From NCBI GenBank assembly GCA_045644325.1, contig JAZRGT010000045.1, forward strand, positions 1 to 64,000: a DNA stretch of 64,000 bases. Direction: 5' to 3'. Source of the stretch: CAG-390 sp045644325. GTDB taxonomy: Bacteria > Bacillota > Clostridia > Oscillospirales > CAG-272. Position 1 is the first letter of the stretch. Each line of letters opens with the position of its first letter. A program made the position numbers and the translations under genes. Shown here one piece after another: positions 19,275 to 25,598 of the stretch. The notes beneath the pieces were generated by a model. The model ran no database searches and was not told the DNA's origin. It saw only the letters and a program-made list of their open reading frames with translations.

Positions 19275-20111
19275 TTACTTCGATGATAAATCCGAAATTC
19301 TTCTCTGCTCCCACATAAACACCGACGCCGCGGTTGCCGCGTTGAGCGACTCAACGCCTCTTCCGGTGTTTATCGGAAGAATGACCGAAACGTCGGACGC
19401 TTCTACAGCCGCGCGGCTGAGTCCGTGTCCTTCGTTACCGATCAGGATGATATCATTGCCGTTGAGCGCGGCTTTATCGACCGCGACCGCCTCTGTATCG
19501 AGAATCGCAGCAAGCACGCGACGCCCCGAGCAGGAAAATCTCGAGAGTGCCTCCGGGAGATCATCGCAAAAGAGGATCTCGCGAGAAAAGATAGCTCCCA
19601 TAGCTCCGCGCAGTGTCTTGGGATTGTATATGTCCGCGCAATCCGACGAAAGAAGGAGGGTATCAACGCCGAAAGCAGATGCAGATCGAATGACCGTTCC
19701 GAGGTTGCCGGGATCACGCATGGATTCAAACGCCATTATTCTTTTGTCTGAGGAGGCAAGCGCGGCAATATCGGACGGATCGAGCGTTTTATGGATCTTA
19801 TCAAGATATCTGACAACCGCAATTATTCCGTCGGGCGCCTTCTCGTCGGTGATCTTTGAGAAAACGTCGGGAGAAAGCAGTACCGCTCTGATACCCGCCG
19901 ACTGAACCTCGGGAAGATACCGTTCAGCCTTATCGGAGCATATTGCAACGAGATCGATCTTCGCGCCGCAATTTACGGCTTCGCGGAAGAGCTTATGTCC
20001 GTCTATACGGAAAAGACGGCTCTTTCTGCGCTCCTTTTTATCAAGAAGAGCGGCGAGCTCGCGGACGGTTGGGTTTTGTCTTGACGTAATTATTTCTTTG
20101 CCGAATAGCAT
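19275..20111 (-). CDS. TrmH/SpoU-family rRNA 2'-O-methyltransferase
   Basis: A 278-residue SPOUT methyltransferase with an N-terminal substrate-binding domain (about residues 10-100) and a C-terminal trefoil-knot domain. Motif 1 is MRDPGNLGTVIRSASAFG, motif 2 IGNEGHGLS and motif 3 LPINTGRGVESLNAATAA. It resembles the RlmB/TsnR-like enzymes that follow rplT in many Clostridia and probably methylates a ribose in 23S rRNA; the exact nucleotide cannot be read from sequence. Confidence 0.88.
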   Translation of the reverse strand: MLFGKEIITSRQNPTVRELAALLDKKERRKSRLFRIDGHKLFREAVNCGAKIDLVAICSDKAERYLPEVQSAGIRAVLLSPDVFSKITDEKAPDGIIAVVRYLDKIHKTLDPSDIAALASSDKRIMAFESMRDPGNLGTVIRSASAFGVDTLLLSSDCADIYNPKTLRGAMGAIFSREILFCDDLPEALSRFSCSGRRVLAAILDTEAVAVDKAALNGNDIILIGNEGHGLSRAAVEASDVSVILPINTGRGVESLNAATAASVFMWEQRRISDLSSK

Positions 20112-20181
20112 TCTACGCGCCTCCTTTTCGGTCGTTTTTTATCGAAATTTATCGAAAATTATAATGTGAAAATACCGAAAC

Positions 20182-20217
20182 AGGGGCTGTTACAGAGAAA
20201 ACCTGCATACAGCCCCT
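20182..20217 (-). terminator. weak terminator after rplT
   Basis: AGGGGCTGT (20182-20190) pairs with ACAGCCCCT (20209-20217); on the minus strand it is followed only by GTTTCGGTATTTTC, so termination may be partial and feed the methyltransferase gene. Confidence 0.4.
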
Positions 20218-20231
20218 ATTAATTTAAGTGC

Positions 20232-20585
20232 TTAGAGAGCAGCCTTTGCCTTCTCAACGAGAGCAGCGAAGCCAGTCTTGTCGCTTACTGCGAGCTCAGC
20301 GAGCATCTTGCGGTTGAGATCGATGCCAGCCTTCTTAAGACCGTGCATAAAGGTGGAGTAGTTCATACCGTTGTTCTTAGCCTCAGCCGAGATACGGGTG
20401 ATCCAGAGACGACGGAAGTCTCTCTTCTTGAGCTTACGACCGATGAAAGCGTAGTTACCGCTCTTCATAACGGCCTGCTTAGCCATCTTAAAGTGCTTGC
20501 TCTTTGCGCCCCAGTAACCCTTAGCAGCCTTGAGGACTTTATTTCTTCTCTTGCGCGTCATCATCGCGCCCTTAATTCTTGCCAT
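20232..20585 (-). CDS. rplT: 50S ribosomal protein L20
   Basis: The 117-residue basic protein starts MARIKGAMMTRKRRNKVLK and contains KGYWGAKSKHFKMAKQAV and DFRRLWITRISA, as L20 does. L20 is needed early in 50S assembly and in Bacillota represses its own operon by binding the infC leader. It is the third gene of infC-rpmI-rplT, preceded by an AGGAGGA ribosome site. Confidence 0.97.
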   Translation of the reverse strand: MARIKGAMMTRKRRNKVLKAAKGYWGAKSKHFKMAKQAVMKSGNYAFIGRKLKKRDFRRLWITRISAEAKNNGMNYSTFMHGLKKAGIDLNRKMLAELAVSDKTGFAALVEKAKAAL

Positions 20586-20619
20586 TGTTCTTTCCTCCTA
20601 AAATTCTTTCGCGTTCCGA

Positions 20620-20814
20620 TTACTTCTGGATGAGTGCACGGATGTTTGCAGCCATCTTGCCGTTTACGTAATCGCCGGTACGAAGATGTCTCTTTCTCTT
20701 CTGGTCCTTGATGCCGAGCTTGTGGCGGTGATTCGAGTGGTTCATCTTAACCTTGCCGTTTCCGGTAACCGAGAAACGCTTAGCAGAGGCCTTGTGTGTC
20801 TTAACTTTTCCCAT
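20620..20814 (-). CDS. rpmI: 50S ribosomal protein L35
   Basis: The 64-residue product starts MGKVKTHKASAKRFSVTGNG and contains the NHRHKLGIKDQKRKRHLR core of L35. The ATG at 20812-20814 has AGGAGA nine bases upstream; the open frame continues 14 codons further back, but L35 is never that long at its N-terminus. It is the middle gene of infC-rpmI-rplT. Confidence 0.97.
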   Translation of the reverse strand: MGKVKTHKASAKRFSVTGNGKVKMNHSNHRHKLGIKDQKRKRHLRTGDYVNGKMAANIRALIQK

Positions 20815-20887
20815 TTTTGTATCTCCTGTTAAATAAAATTTTCGTTTATTCGGCATTTGCCGAGAGCCGCACGTGCGGCGGGATTGC

Positions 20888-21403
20888 TTATTTCTTGATG
20901 GGGTTGACTATCATAGTCATAAGTCTGCCCTCGAGATTGGGAGTCTTATCGACGGTTCCCGCCTCGCTGACAGCCTCGCGGAAGCGCTCAAGGATCTCTT
21001 TACCGATCTCCTGATGGCTCATTTCACGTCCGCGGAAGCGCAATACGACCTTAACCTTATTGCCTTCACCGAGGAAACGCATCGCGTGCTTGACCTTGGT
21101 CTCGAAGTCGTGGGTCTCGATACGGCAGGAAAGCTGTACCTCCTTGACCTCGATAATGTTCTGCTTTTTCTTTGCTTCCTTTTCTCTCTTTTCCTGCTCG
21201 TAGCGGTAGCGTCCGTAATCGGCGATGCGACATACGGGAGGCTGTGCGTTGGGGGAAATGAGGATAAGGTCAAGACCCTTATCGTATGCGGTGCGAAGAG
21301 CGTTGTCGGAAGACATAATGCCGATCTGTTCACCGTCGGGTCCGATAACTCGTACTTCTTTAGCCTTGATGGACTCGTTTACGAGTAATTCTTTTGCAGC
21401 TAT
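20888..21403 (-). CDS. infC: translation initiation factor IF-3, probable ATA start
   Basis: IF-3 keeps the ribosomal subunits apart and checks the start codon. The internal ATG at 21314-21316 (MSSDNALRTAY) is far too late: conserved N-terminal sequence precedes it in frame (KELLVNESIKAKEVRVIGPDG and so on). An in-frame TGA lies upstream, and between them the only codon placed correctly behind GGAGG is ATA at 21401-21403, nine bases away. IF-3 starting at ATA would be 171 residues, the family norm. A rare start is the known autoregulatory device of infC (ATT in many bacteria). The C-terminal domain includes KVVLRFRGREMSHQEIG. Confidence 0.9.
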   Translation of the reverse strand: MAAKELLVNESIKAKEVRVIGPDGEQIGIMSSDNALRTAYDKGLDLILISPNAQPPVCRIADYGRYRYEQEKREKEAKKKQNIIEVKEVQLSCRIETHDFETKVKHAMRFLGEGNKVKVVLRFRGREMSHQEIGKEILERFREAVSEAGTVDKTPNLEGRLMTMIVNPIKK

Positions 21404-21550
21404 AACAGCTCACCTCCGAAAATAAAAATAACACGGAAGAAGCTCCGTGTCGCACAAAATCATACCGCGCCCACTATGGGCACAGAAAGAAATTATTAAC
21501 ACCTGCGCGCCCTTGCGGCAGGGTGAGAACGGAGTGTTCTTCTTTATTGC
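21404..21550 (-). promoter_or_regulatory. infC-rpmI-rplT leader (L20-type)
   Basis: About 145 bases of leader lie between the promoter and infC. They contain hairpins, including GCCCATAGTGGGC, and end in an attenuator-like stem. The layout matches the L20-responsive leader of this operon in Bacillota, in which free L20 favours termination. The assignment rests on position and architecture rather than on a base-by-base match to a known L20 site. Confidence 0.7.
21421..21450 (-). terminator. attenuator in the infC leader
   Basis: ACACGGA (21431-21437) pairs with TCCGTGT (21444-21450); on the minus strand the stem is followed by TATTTTTATTTT, then the GGAGGTG site of infC. Confidence 0.8.
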
Positions 21551-21556
21551 CGATAA

Positions 21557-21585
21557 ATTATACCACAACTCTCGCGTTTTGTCAA
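21557..21585 (-). promoter_or_regulatory. infC operon promoter
   Basis: Minus-strand consensus TTGACA (21580-21585), 17 bp, TATAAT (21557-21562): the strongest promoter match in the window, as expected for ribosomal protein genes. Confidence 0.9.
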
Positions 21586-21643
21586 TAGGTTTTTGAAAAG
21601 TTTTTTGAGTTTTTATATTTTTTCGCACTTTTTCGGCTATGCC

Positions 21644-21673
21644 TTGACAAGACCGTTCGTAAAGTGATATAAT
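21644..21673 (+). promoter_or_regulatory. promoter of the HAD/isomerase pair
   Basis: TTGACA (21644-21649), 18 bp, TATAAT (21668-21673), divergent from the infC promoter. Confidence 0.8.
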
Positions 21674-21696
21674 AATTATGAAAAGAGGTGCTATAT

Positions 21697-22308
21697 TTGA
21701 TCAAAAATCTCATATTCGACTTCGGTCAAGTGATGGTTAGCTTCAAGCGCAAATATATGGTTGAACAATTTATCACCGAGGCGGGTGATTCCGCGCTGCT
21801 TCAAAAGGTCGTTTTCGACCGACTTTATTGGGACAAACTTGACGCGGGAACTATTACCGACGAGGAAACTTTACGTCTTGTTTGCGAGCGTCTGCCAGAA
21901 AGGCTTCACGGTTCTGCACGCGAGATATATTACAATTGGATATACAACATTCCGGAGATTCCGGGAATGGTCGAGCTCATCAAAGAGATGAAAGAAAACT
22001 TCGGCGTAAAGATCTATCTGCTTTCCAATATAAGCAAATACTTTGCCTCGCACGTCTCCGAGATCTCCTGTCTTGGCGAATTTGACGGCTTGGTATTATC
22101 CTCCACCTGCGGTTTCACGAAGCCGCACCGCGAGATTTACGAGCACATCTGCTCAAAATTTTCCCTGATCCCCGAGGAATGTATTTTCATAGATGACCGC
22201 GCGGACAATATCGAGGGCGCGGAAAGCTACGGCATCAAGGGTTACGTTTTCGACGGCGATGCGGCTCCCCTCAAAGAATATCTGACAAAATTATTATCCG
22301 ACAAATAA
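21697..22308 (+). CDS. HAD-superfamily hydrolase (YihX-like)
   Basis: A 203-residue haloacid-dehalogenase-type hydrolase: motif I is IFDFGQVMVSF with the nucleophile Asp, motif II is LLSNIS, the Lys is in CGFTKPHREIY, and motif IV is FIDDRADNIEGA. Such enzymes dephosphorylate small sugar phosphates; alpha-glucose-1-phosphate is the known substrate of YihX, but this is only an analogy. The start is taken as TTG at 21697 because AGAGGTG lies six bases upstream; GTG at 21688 is in the ribosome site itself. It is followed after 14 bp by a sugar isomerase. Confidence 0.8.
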   Translation: MIKNLIFDFGQVMVSFKRKYMVEQFITEAGDSALLQKVVFDRLYWDKLDAGTITDEETLRLVCERLPERLHGSAREIYYNWIYNIPEIPGMVELIKEMKENFGVKIYLLSNISKYFASHVSEISCLGEFDGLVLSSTCGFTKPHREIYEHICSKFSLIPEECIFIDDRADNIEGAESYGIKGYVFDGDAAPLKEYLTKLLSDK

Positions 22309-22322
22309 AGGAGAAAACTGAA

Positions 22323-23177
22323 ATGAAAAGAAGCGAAATGAAGATCGGCTCTTCGAGCTGTTTTACGGGAAGCCTTACCGAGGAAAAGCTTGCCCCTCTC
22401 GCAAAAGCGGGACTTGATTACCTTGAATACACAGGGAACTACGCTTTCTATATGAGAAGCTGTGATTTCCCCAAGAACGCGGAAAAGATCCTTGAAACCG
22501 TCCGTAAGAGCGGTCTCGAGCCCTGGTCCTTCCATCTTCCCTTCTCGCGCAAGCTTGATATTTCAAATATGGACAAAGAGCTTCGTGCTATTACCCTCGT
22601 GACCAATCGCACCCTCATCGAGGCTGCTGCACGCGCGGGAGTTAAGGTTATCGTTCTTCACCCCTCCTCCGAGCCCATCACCGACGAGGACCGCCCCGAA
22701 AGACTCCGTCTTTCCCGCGAGGCTATCATTGAGCTTGCAGAGGTTGCAAAAGCAAACGGCGTTCGCCTTGCAGTTGAAAATCTTCCGAGAACCTGCCTGA
22801 CCAGAACCTCTGACGAAATGATCGCGCTTGTCAAGGACACCGGTGCGGGAGTTATCTTCGACACCAACCACAACCTCATAGAGGACAACGTAGACTACAT
22901 CAACAACGTAGCAGACGCAGGTCTCGAGCTCCTTTCGGTACATATTTCCGACTACTACCGCGACGAAAACGGCATTCTCGACGAGCGTCATACTCTTCCC
23001 GGCACCGGCATCAACAAATGGAACGAAATCGTTGACACCCTCGTTGCCCGCGGATACGAAGGTCCTCTTATGTATGAGGTTCCCTCCAAGGCAAAGAACC
23101 GCGATCCCGAGGATCCCATAACTCCCGAAGAACTCGCCGCGAATATGCGTGATCTGAGAGACGGAAATATTAAATAA
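22323..23177 (+). CDS. sugar phosphate isomerase/epimerase (TIM barrel)
   Basis: The 284-residue protein has the xylose-isomerase-like TIM barrel pattern: KIGSSSCF at the first strand, VIVLHPSSEP, LAVENLPRT with the metal Glu, GVIFDTNHNL with metal Asp and His, LLSVHISDYY, and MYEVPSK with the last Glu. Members interconvert ketoses or inositol derivatives; no specific substrate can be named. It shares an operon with the HAD hydrolase and ends at a strong terminator. Confidence 0.85.
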   Translation: MKRSEMKIGSSSCFTGSLTEEKLAPLAKAGLDYLEYTGNYAFYMRSCDFPKNAEKILETVRKSGLEPWSFHLPFSRKLDISNMDKELRAITLVTNRTLIEAAARAGVKVIVLHPSSEPITDEDRPERLRLSREAIIELAEVAKANGVRLAVENLPRTCLTRTSDEMIALVKDTGAGVIFDTNHNLIEDNVDYINNVADAGLELLSVHISDYYRDENGILDERHTLPGTGINKWNEIVDTLVARGYEGPLMYEVPSKAKNRDPEDPITPEELAANMRDLRDGNIK

Positions 23178-23257
23178 ACGCAAAAAATACACTTCAATAT
23201 TTTTGTGCTGTGCGGTTAAATTTCGTTGGGTATAAAAACATAACAAACAAATAAAAT

Positions 23258-23304
23258 CTCGGATATTTTGAAGCATTTAGCCTCAAAATATCCGAGTTTC
23301 TTTT
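23258..23304 (+). terminator. terminator of the HAD/isomerase pair
   Basis: CTCGGATATTTTG (23258-23270) pairs perfectly with CAAAATATCCGAG (23284-23296), followed by TTTCTTTT. Confidence 0.85.
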
Positions 23305-23354
23305 ATCGGGACAATAAAATTCACAGAAAACGATGGATTATTATCGCCCAGTCA

Positions 23355-23428
23355 ATTATAAGTTCGATGCTTCCTGCACATCGCGAGATAATTGACCTTC
23401 ATTTTGCATTATGCATTTTGCATTATGC
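23355..23428. repeat. small hairpin plus tandem 14-mer
   Basis: GTCAATTAT pairs with ATAATTGAC around an inner CGATG/CATCG stem (about 23352-23396). Directly after come two exact copies of ATTTTGCATTATGC (23401-23414 and 23415-23428), each holding the palindrome TGCATTATGCA-like core. It lies just beyond the stop of the solute-binding gene on the minus strand. Confidence 0.6.
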
Positions 23429-23435
23429 ACTTCGT

Positions 23436-24941
23436 TTATCCAAGCTTTTCTATACCGTTATTGAAAGTCGTGATCTGTCTCTGTACAGCCTTGCTCTGAG
23501 TTGCCCATGCAGACGCGACGGCATTGTTCGTATAGCCGTTCCAAAGTGCGGAGGTGACGTCGATTCCGAAGACCTCGGAGATATCGTATACGATAGTCGA
23601 TTTTACAAGGTCAAGCATAACAATATCGTTGGGATCGTTGATACGACGGCTCTTGATGGTGATCTCGTAGTAAGCGGGCATTACGGTGCGGCTTGATTCA
23701 TAAGCCCAGTAATCCATTACGTTTGCGATCATAGTGAAATCAAGAGACTCGGAGTTCGGGATACCCCAAATAAGGGAAAGCTTATCCATCTTGTGATAAT
23801 AGGATTCCTGATCTGAGGAGTATTTGGGATTTGGGGCAATTCCGTAGCCCTCACCCTCCATATCGCTCACCTGATTGGTAACTCCCATATTCGCCTGAAC
23901 GAAGAGGAAGTGATCCTGAGCAAAGAGGTTTCTGCCGTAGTTATACTTATTTCCGAATTCGGAATATTCCGCGCCATCAGAAGCACCGGTATAGTCGAGG
24001 CATGTGTCGCCCTTGAGAACTGCGGAAAGCTTACTGAAGATGTTGTCGATCTTATCAATGTCGAGATTTACCTTGAGCATTCCCGCCTCATCCTTGCTCG
24101 AAAACTCAACTCCGCAGCCGACGAGAAGGTGGATGGCGTTACCGTTGGTTGCGCCGGTTTCCATAAGAAGTCCGTAGATGTCGTTTCCGGTTCTTACCTG
24201 GTCACCGTCATCGGAGTAGACAGCGCTGACAAGGGAGAGGAAATTATCGAGAGTCCATTGATTTCCCTCAATATAGGTATAGGGGCTTGTAAGCTGATAG
24301 TTCTTGATAAGATTCTTGTTGAAGAAGAAGAATCTTGCACCGGCAAGGTTGCTGACGCTTGTATCGTTCGCCATAATGAAAAGTTTACCGTCGATCTCGT
24401 AGCCTCGGGCGCAGTTTTCATCCCACCAAGGATTTGAAAAATCAATTCCGAGATTGTTGAAATCGTAAAGATAACCGCTCGTTGCGAGAGCCGCGAGCTT
24501 TTCGCGCTGATTGAGGACGACGTCAAACTCCAATTCTCCCGCAGAAATACCGTTGCGGATGCTTGTATCGATGCTGTCGGAGACGAGCTGCTCAATCTTA
24601 ACACCGTACTTTTCCTCGGTTACTGTATTTCTCGTGTAGACCGCAGACGACATAACGTCGGTCGGCTCTTCTGTTCCTATATAGAAAGCGGGATAGGAGG
24701 AAGCGGAGGGGCTGCGGGAAATAATCACAAAGGAATCGCCGCCGTAATTCGCCTCAGGGAAAACGGGAGTGGTGTCCTCTACTGTCACCTCTTCGGTTGC
24801 AGCCGCAGTATCGATAACGGACGGTGCCGTGGTATCATCGGTTTCGCTTCCCGTATCTGCGCAGGAAACCATAGAAACCGACATTATAATCAAAATCAAT
24901 GTCAATATCCAAGCAGTTGAACGTATCGTGTAATTTCTCAT
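23436..24941 (-). CDS. extracellular solute-binding lipoprotein (ABC importer type)
   Basis: A 501-residue lipoprotein with a signal peptide ending in the lipobox VSMVSC, then a Thr/Asp/Glu-rich linker and a family-1-like binding domain starting at EANYGGDSFVIIS. It resembles the two proteins at 59-62 kb (shared layout TVTEEKYGVKIEQLV versus RTEERLGI, and the C-terminal MDYWAYESSR/ECLSSYGYR region) but is clearly diverged. The start ATG at 24939-24941 has GAGG upstream; GTG at 24951 is the alternative. No permease or ATPase gene is next to it. A polysaccharide or oligosaccharide ligand is the usual case for the family. Confidence 0.8.
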   Translation of the reverse strand: MRNYTIRSTAWILTLILIIMSVSMVSCADTGSETDDTTAPSVIDTAAATEEVTVEDTTPVFPEANYGGDSFVIISRSPSASSYPAFYIGTEEPTDVMSSAVYTRNTVTEEKYGVKIEQLVSDSIDTSIRNGISAGELEFDVVLNQREKLAALATSGYLYDFNNLGIDFSNPWWDENCARGYEIDGKLFIMANDTSVSNLAGARFFFFNKNLIKNYQLTSPYTYIEGNQWTLDNFLSLVSAVYSDDGDQVRTGNDIYGLLMETGATNGNAIHLLVGCGVEFSSKDEAGMLKVNLDIDKIDNIFSKLSAVLKGDTCLDYTGASDGAEYSEFGNKYNYGRNLFAQDHFLFVQANMGVTNQVSDMEGEGYGIAPNPKYSSDQESYYHKMDKLSLIWGIPNSESLDFTMIANVMDYWAYESSRTVMPAYYEITIKSRRINDPNDIVMLDLVKSTIVYDISEVFGIDVTSALWNGYTNNAVASAWATQSKAVQRQITTFNNGIEKLG

Positions 24942-24988
24942 TTCCAACCTCACTGAAAATAGTATTTCGGTAGATTTCCGATACAGTA

Positions 24989-25017
24989 ATTATACATAAA
25001 TTATGTTTATTTGTCAA
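24989..25017 (-). promoter_or_regulatory. promoter of solute-binding gene with palindromic spacer
   Basis: Minus-strand TTGACA (25012-25017), 17 bp, TATAAT (24989-24994). The spacer contains the 13-base palindrome ACATAATTTATGT (24994-25006), a possible operator. Confidence 0.75.
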
Positions 25018-25056
25018 TAGTTTTGCAACATTTTATAAACGAAGTGGCAAAAAAGA

Positions 25057-25206
25057 TAAATAAAAAGGAGTCCGAGGACTCCAAATGGGATAAATAAAAA
25101 GCAACGGCGGTGACCGATCTCCGCGTCAAAACGTATCATAAGCTTGATAGTCCGCAGAAAAAGGTGACCGTCGTGCATTCGAGGCCGCGACACTATTGCG
25201 TTGCGT
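25057..25206 (-). ncRNA. candidate small RNA of about 150 nt
   Basis: On the minus strand a TATAAT box (25213-25218, with TTTACT 17 bp upstream) is followed by a GC-rich stretch closed by GCAACG (25199-25204) pairing with CGTTGC (25101-25106), with inner hairpins TCG-AATGCA-CGA and TATCA-AGCT-TATGATA-like. After it come TTTTTATTTATC, a GGAGTCC/GGACTCC terminator (25067-25082) and a second TTTTTATTTATC. A 66-codon frame (25014-25214) covers it but has no ribosome site and starts on the -10 box. No known RNA family was recognised. Confidence 0.45.
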
Positions 25207-25394
25207 GTTGACATTATACAACATTTTCGGCGAAAAGTAAATATCCAAAATGACGAATATTTTCACTTTTTTTCGTGCAAAAGCGACAAAGTAGAAAATA
25301 GCCTATAAAACACGCCCGTTTTTAGTGCATTATCACAACGACAAGGACTGCGACATAGCAAAATACACAAAATATAACTCTACGTTTAGGCAAA

Positions 25395-25503
25395 TTGACC
25401 GAAATGTTAATACGATTTAAAATTCGTCAAACAGAATCTTTTTTAGATTTTTTAATAATTCTTTTCATTAAGTATAGATTTTTTCAAAATTCTATGATAT
25501 AAT
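25395..25503 (+). promoter_or_regulatory. lon promoter candidates
   Basis: Two candidates precede lon: TTGACC (25395-25400), 17 bp, TAAAAT (25418-25423); and an extended -10 TGATATAAT (25495-25503) with a poor -35. No heat-shock CIRCE or CtsR-type repeat was seen. Bases 25219-25394 hold nothing recognisable. Confidence 0.5.
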
Positions 25504-25598
25504 ATTATAATAAATTATAATCGCATAATCATACGCATCTGCATTCATATATTTTTCCGCCTTGCGGTGCGGTGCGTATTACCGAAAGGATAGAATAA

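Noticed and set aside
25014..25214. 66-codon minus-strand frame with a hydrophobic end
   Set aside because: Its ATG lies on the -10 box, there is no ribosome site, and its hydrophobic part is encoded by the terminator region.
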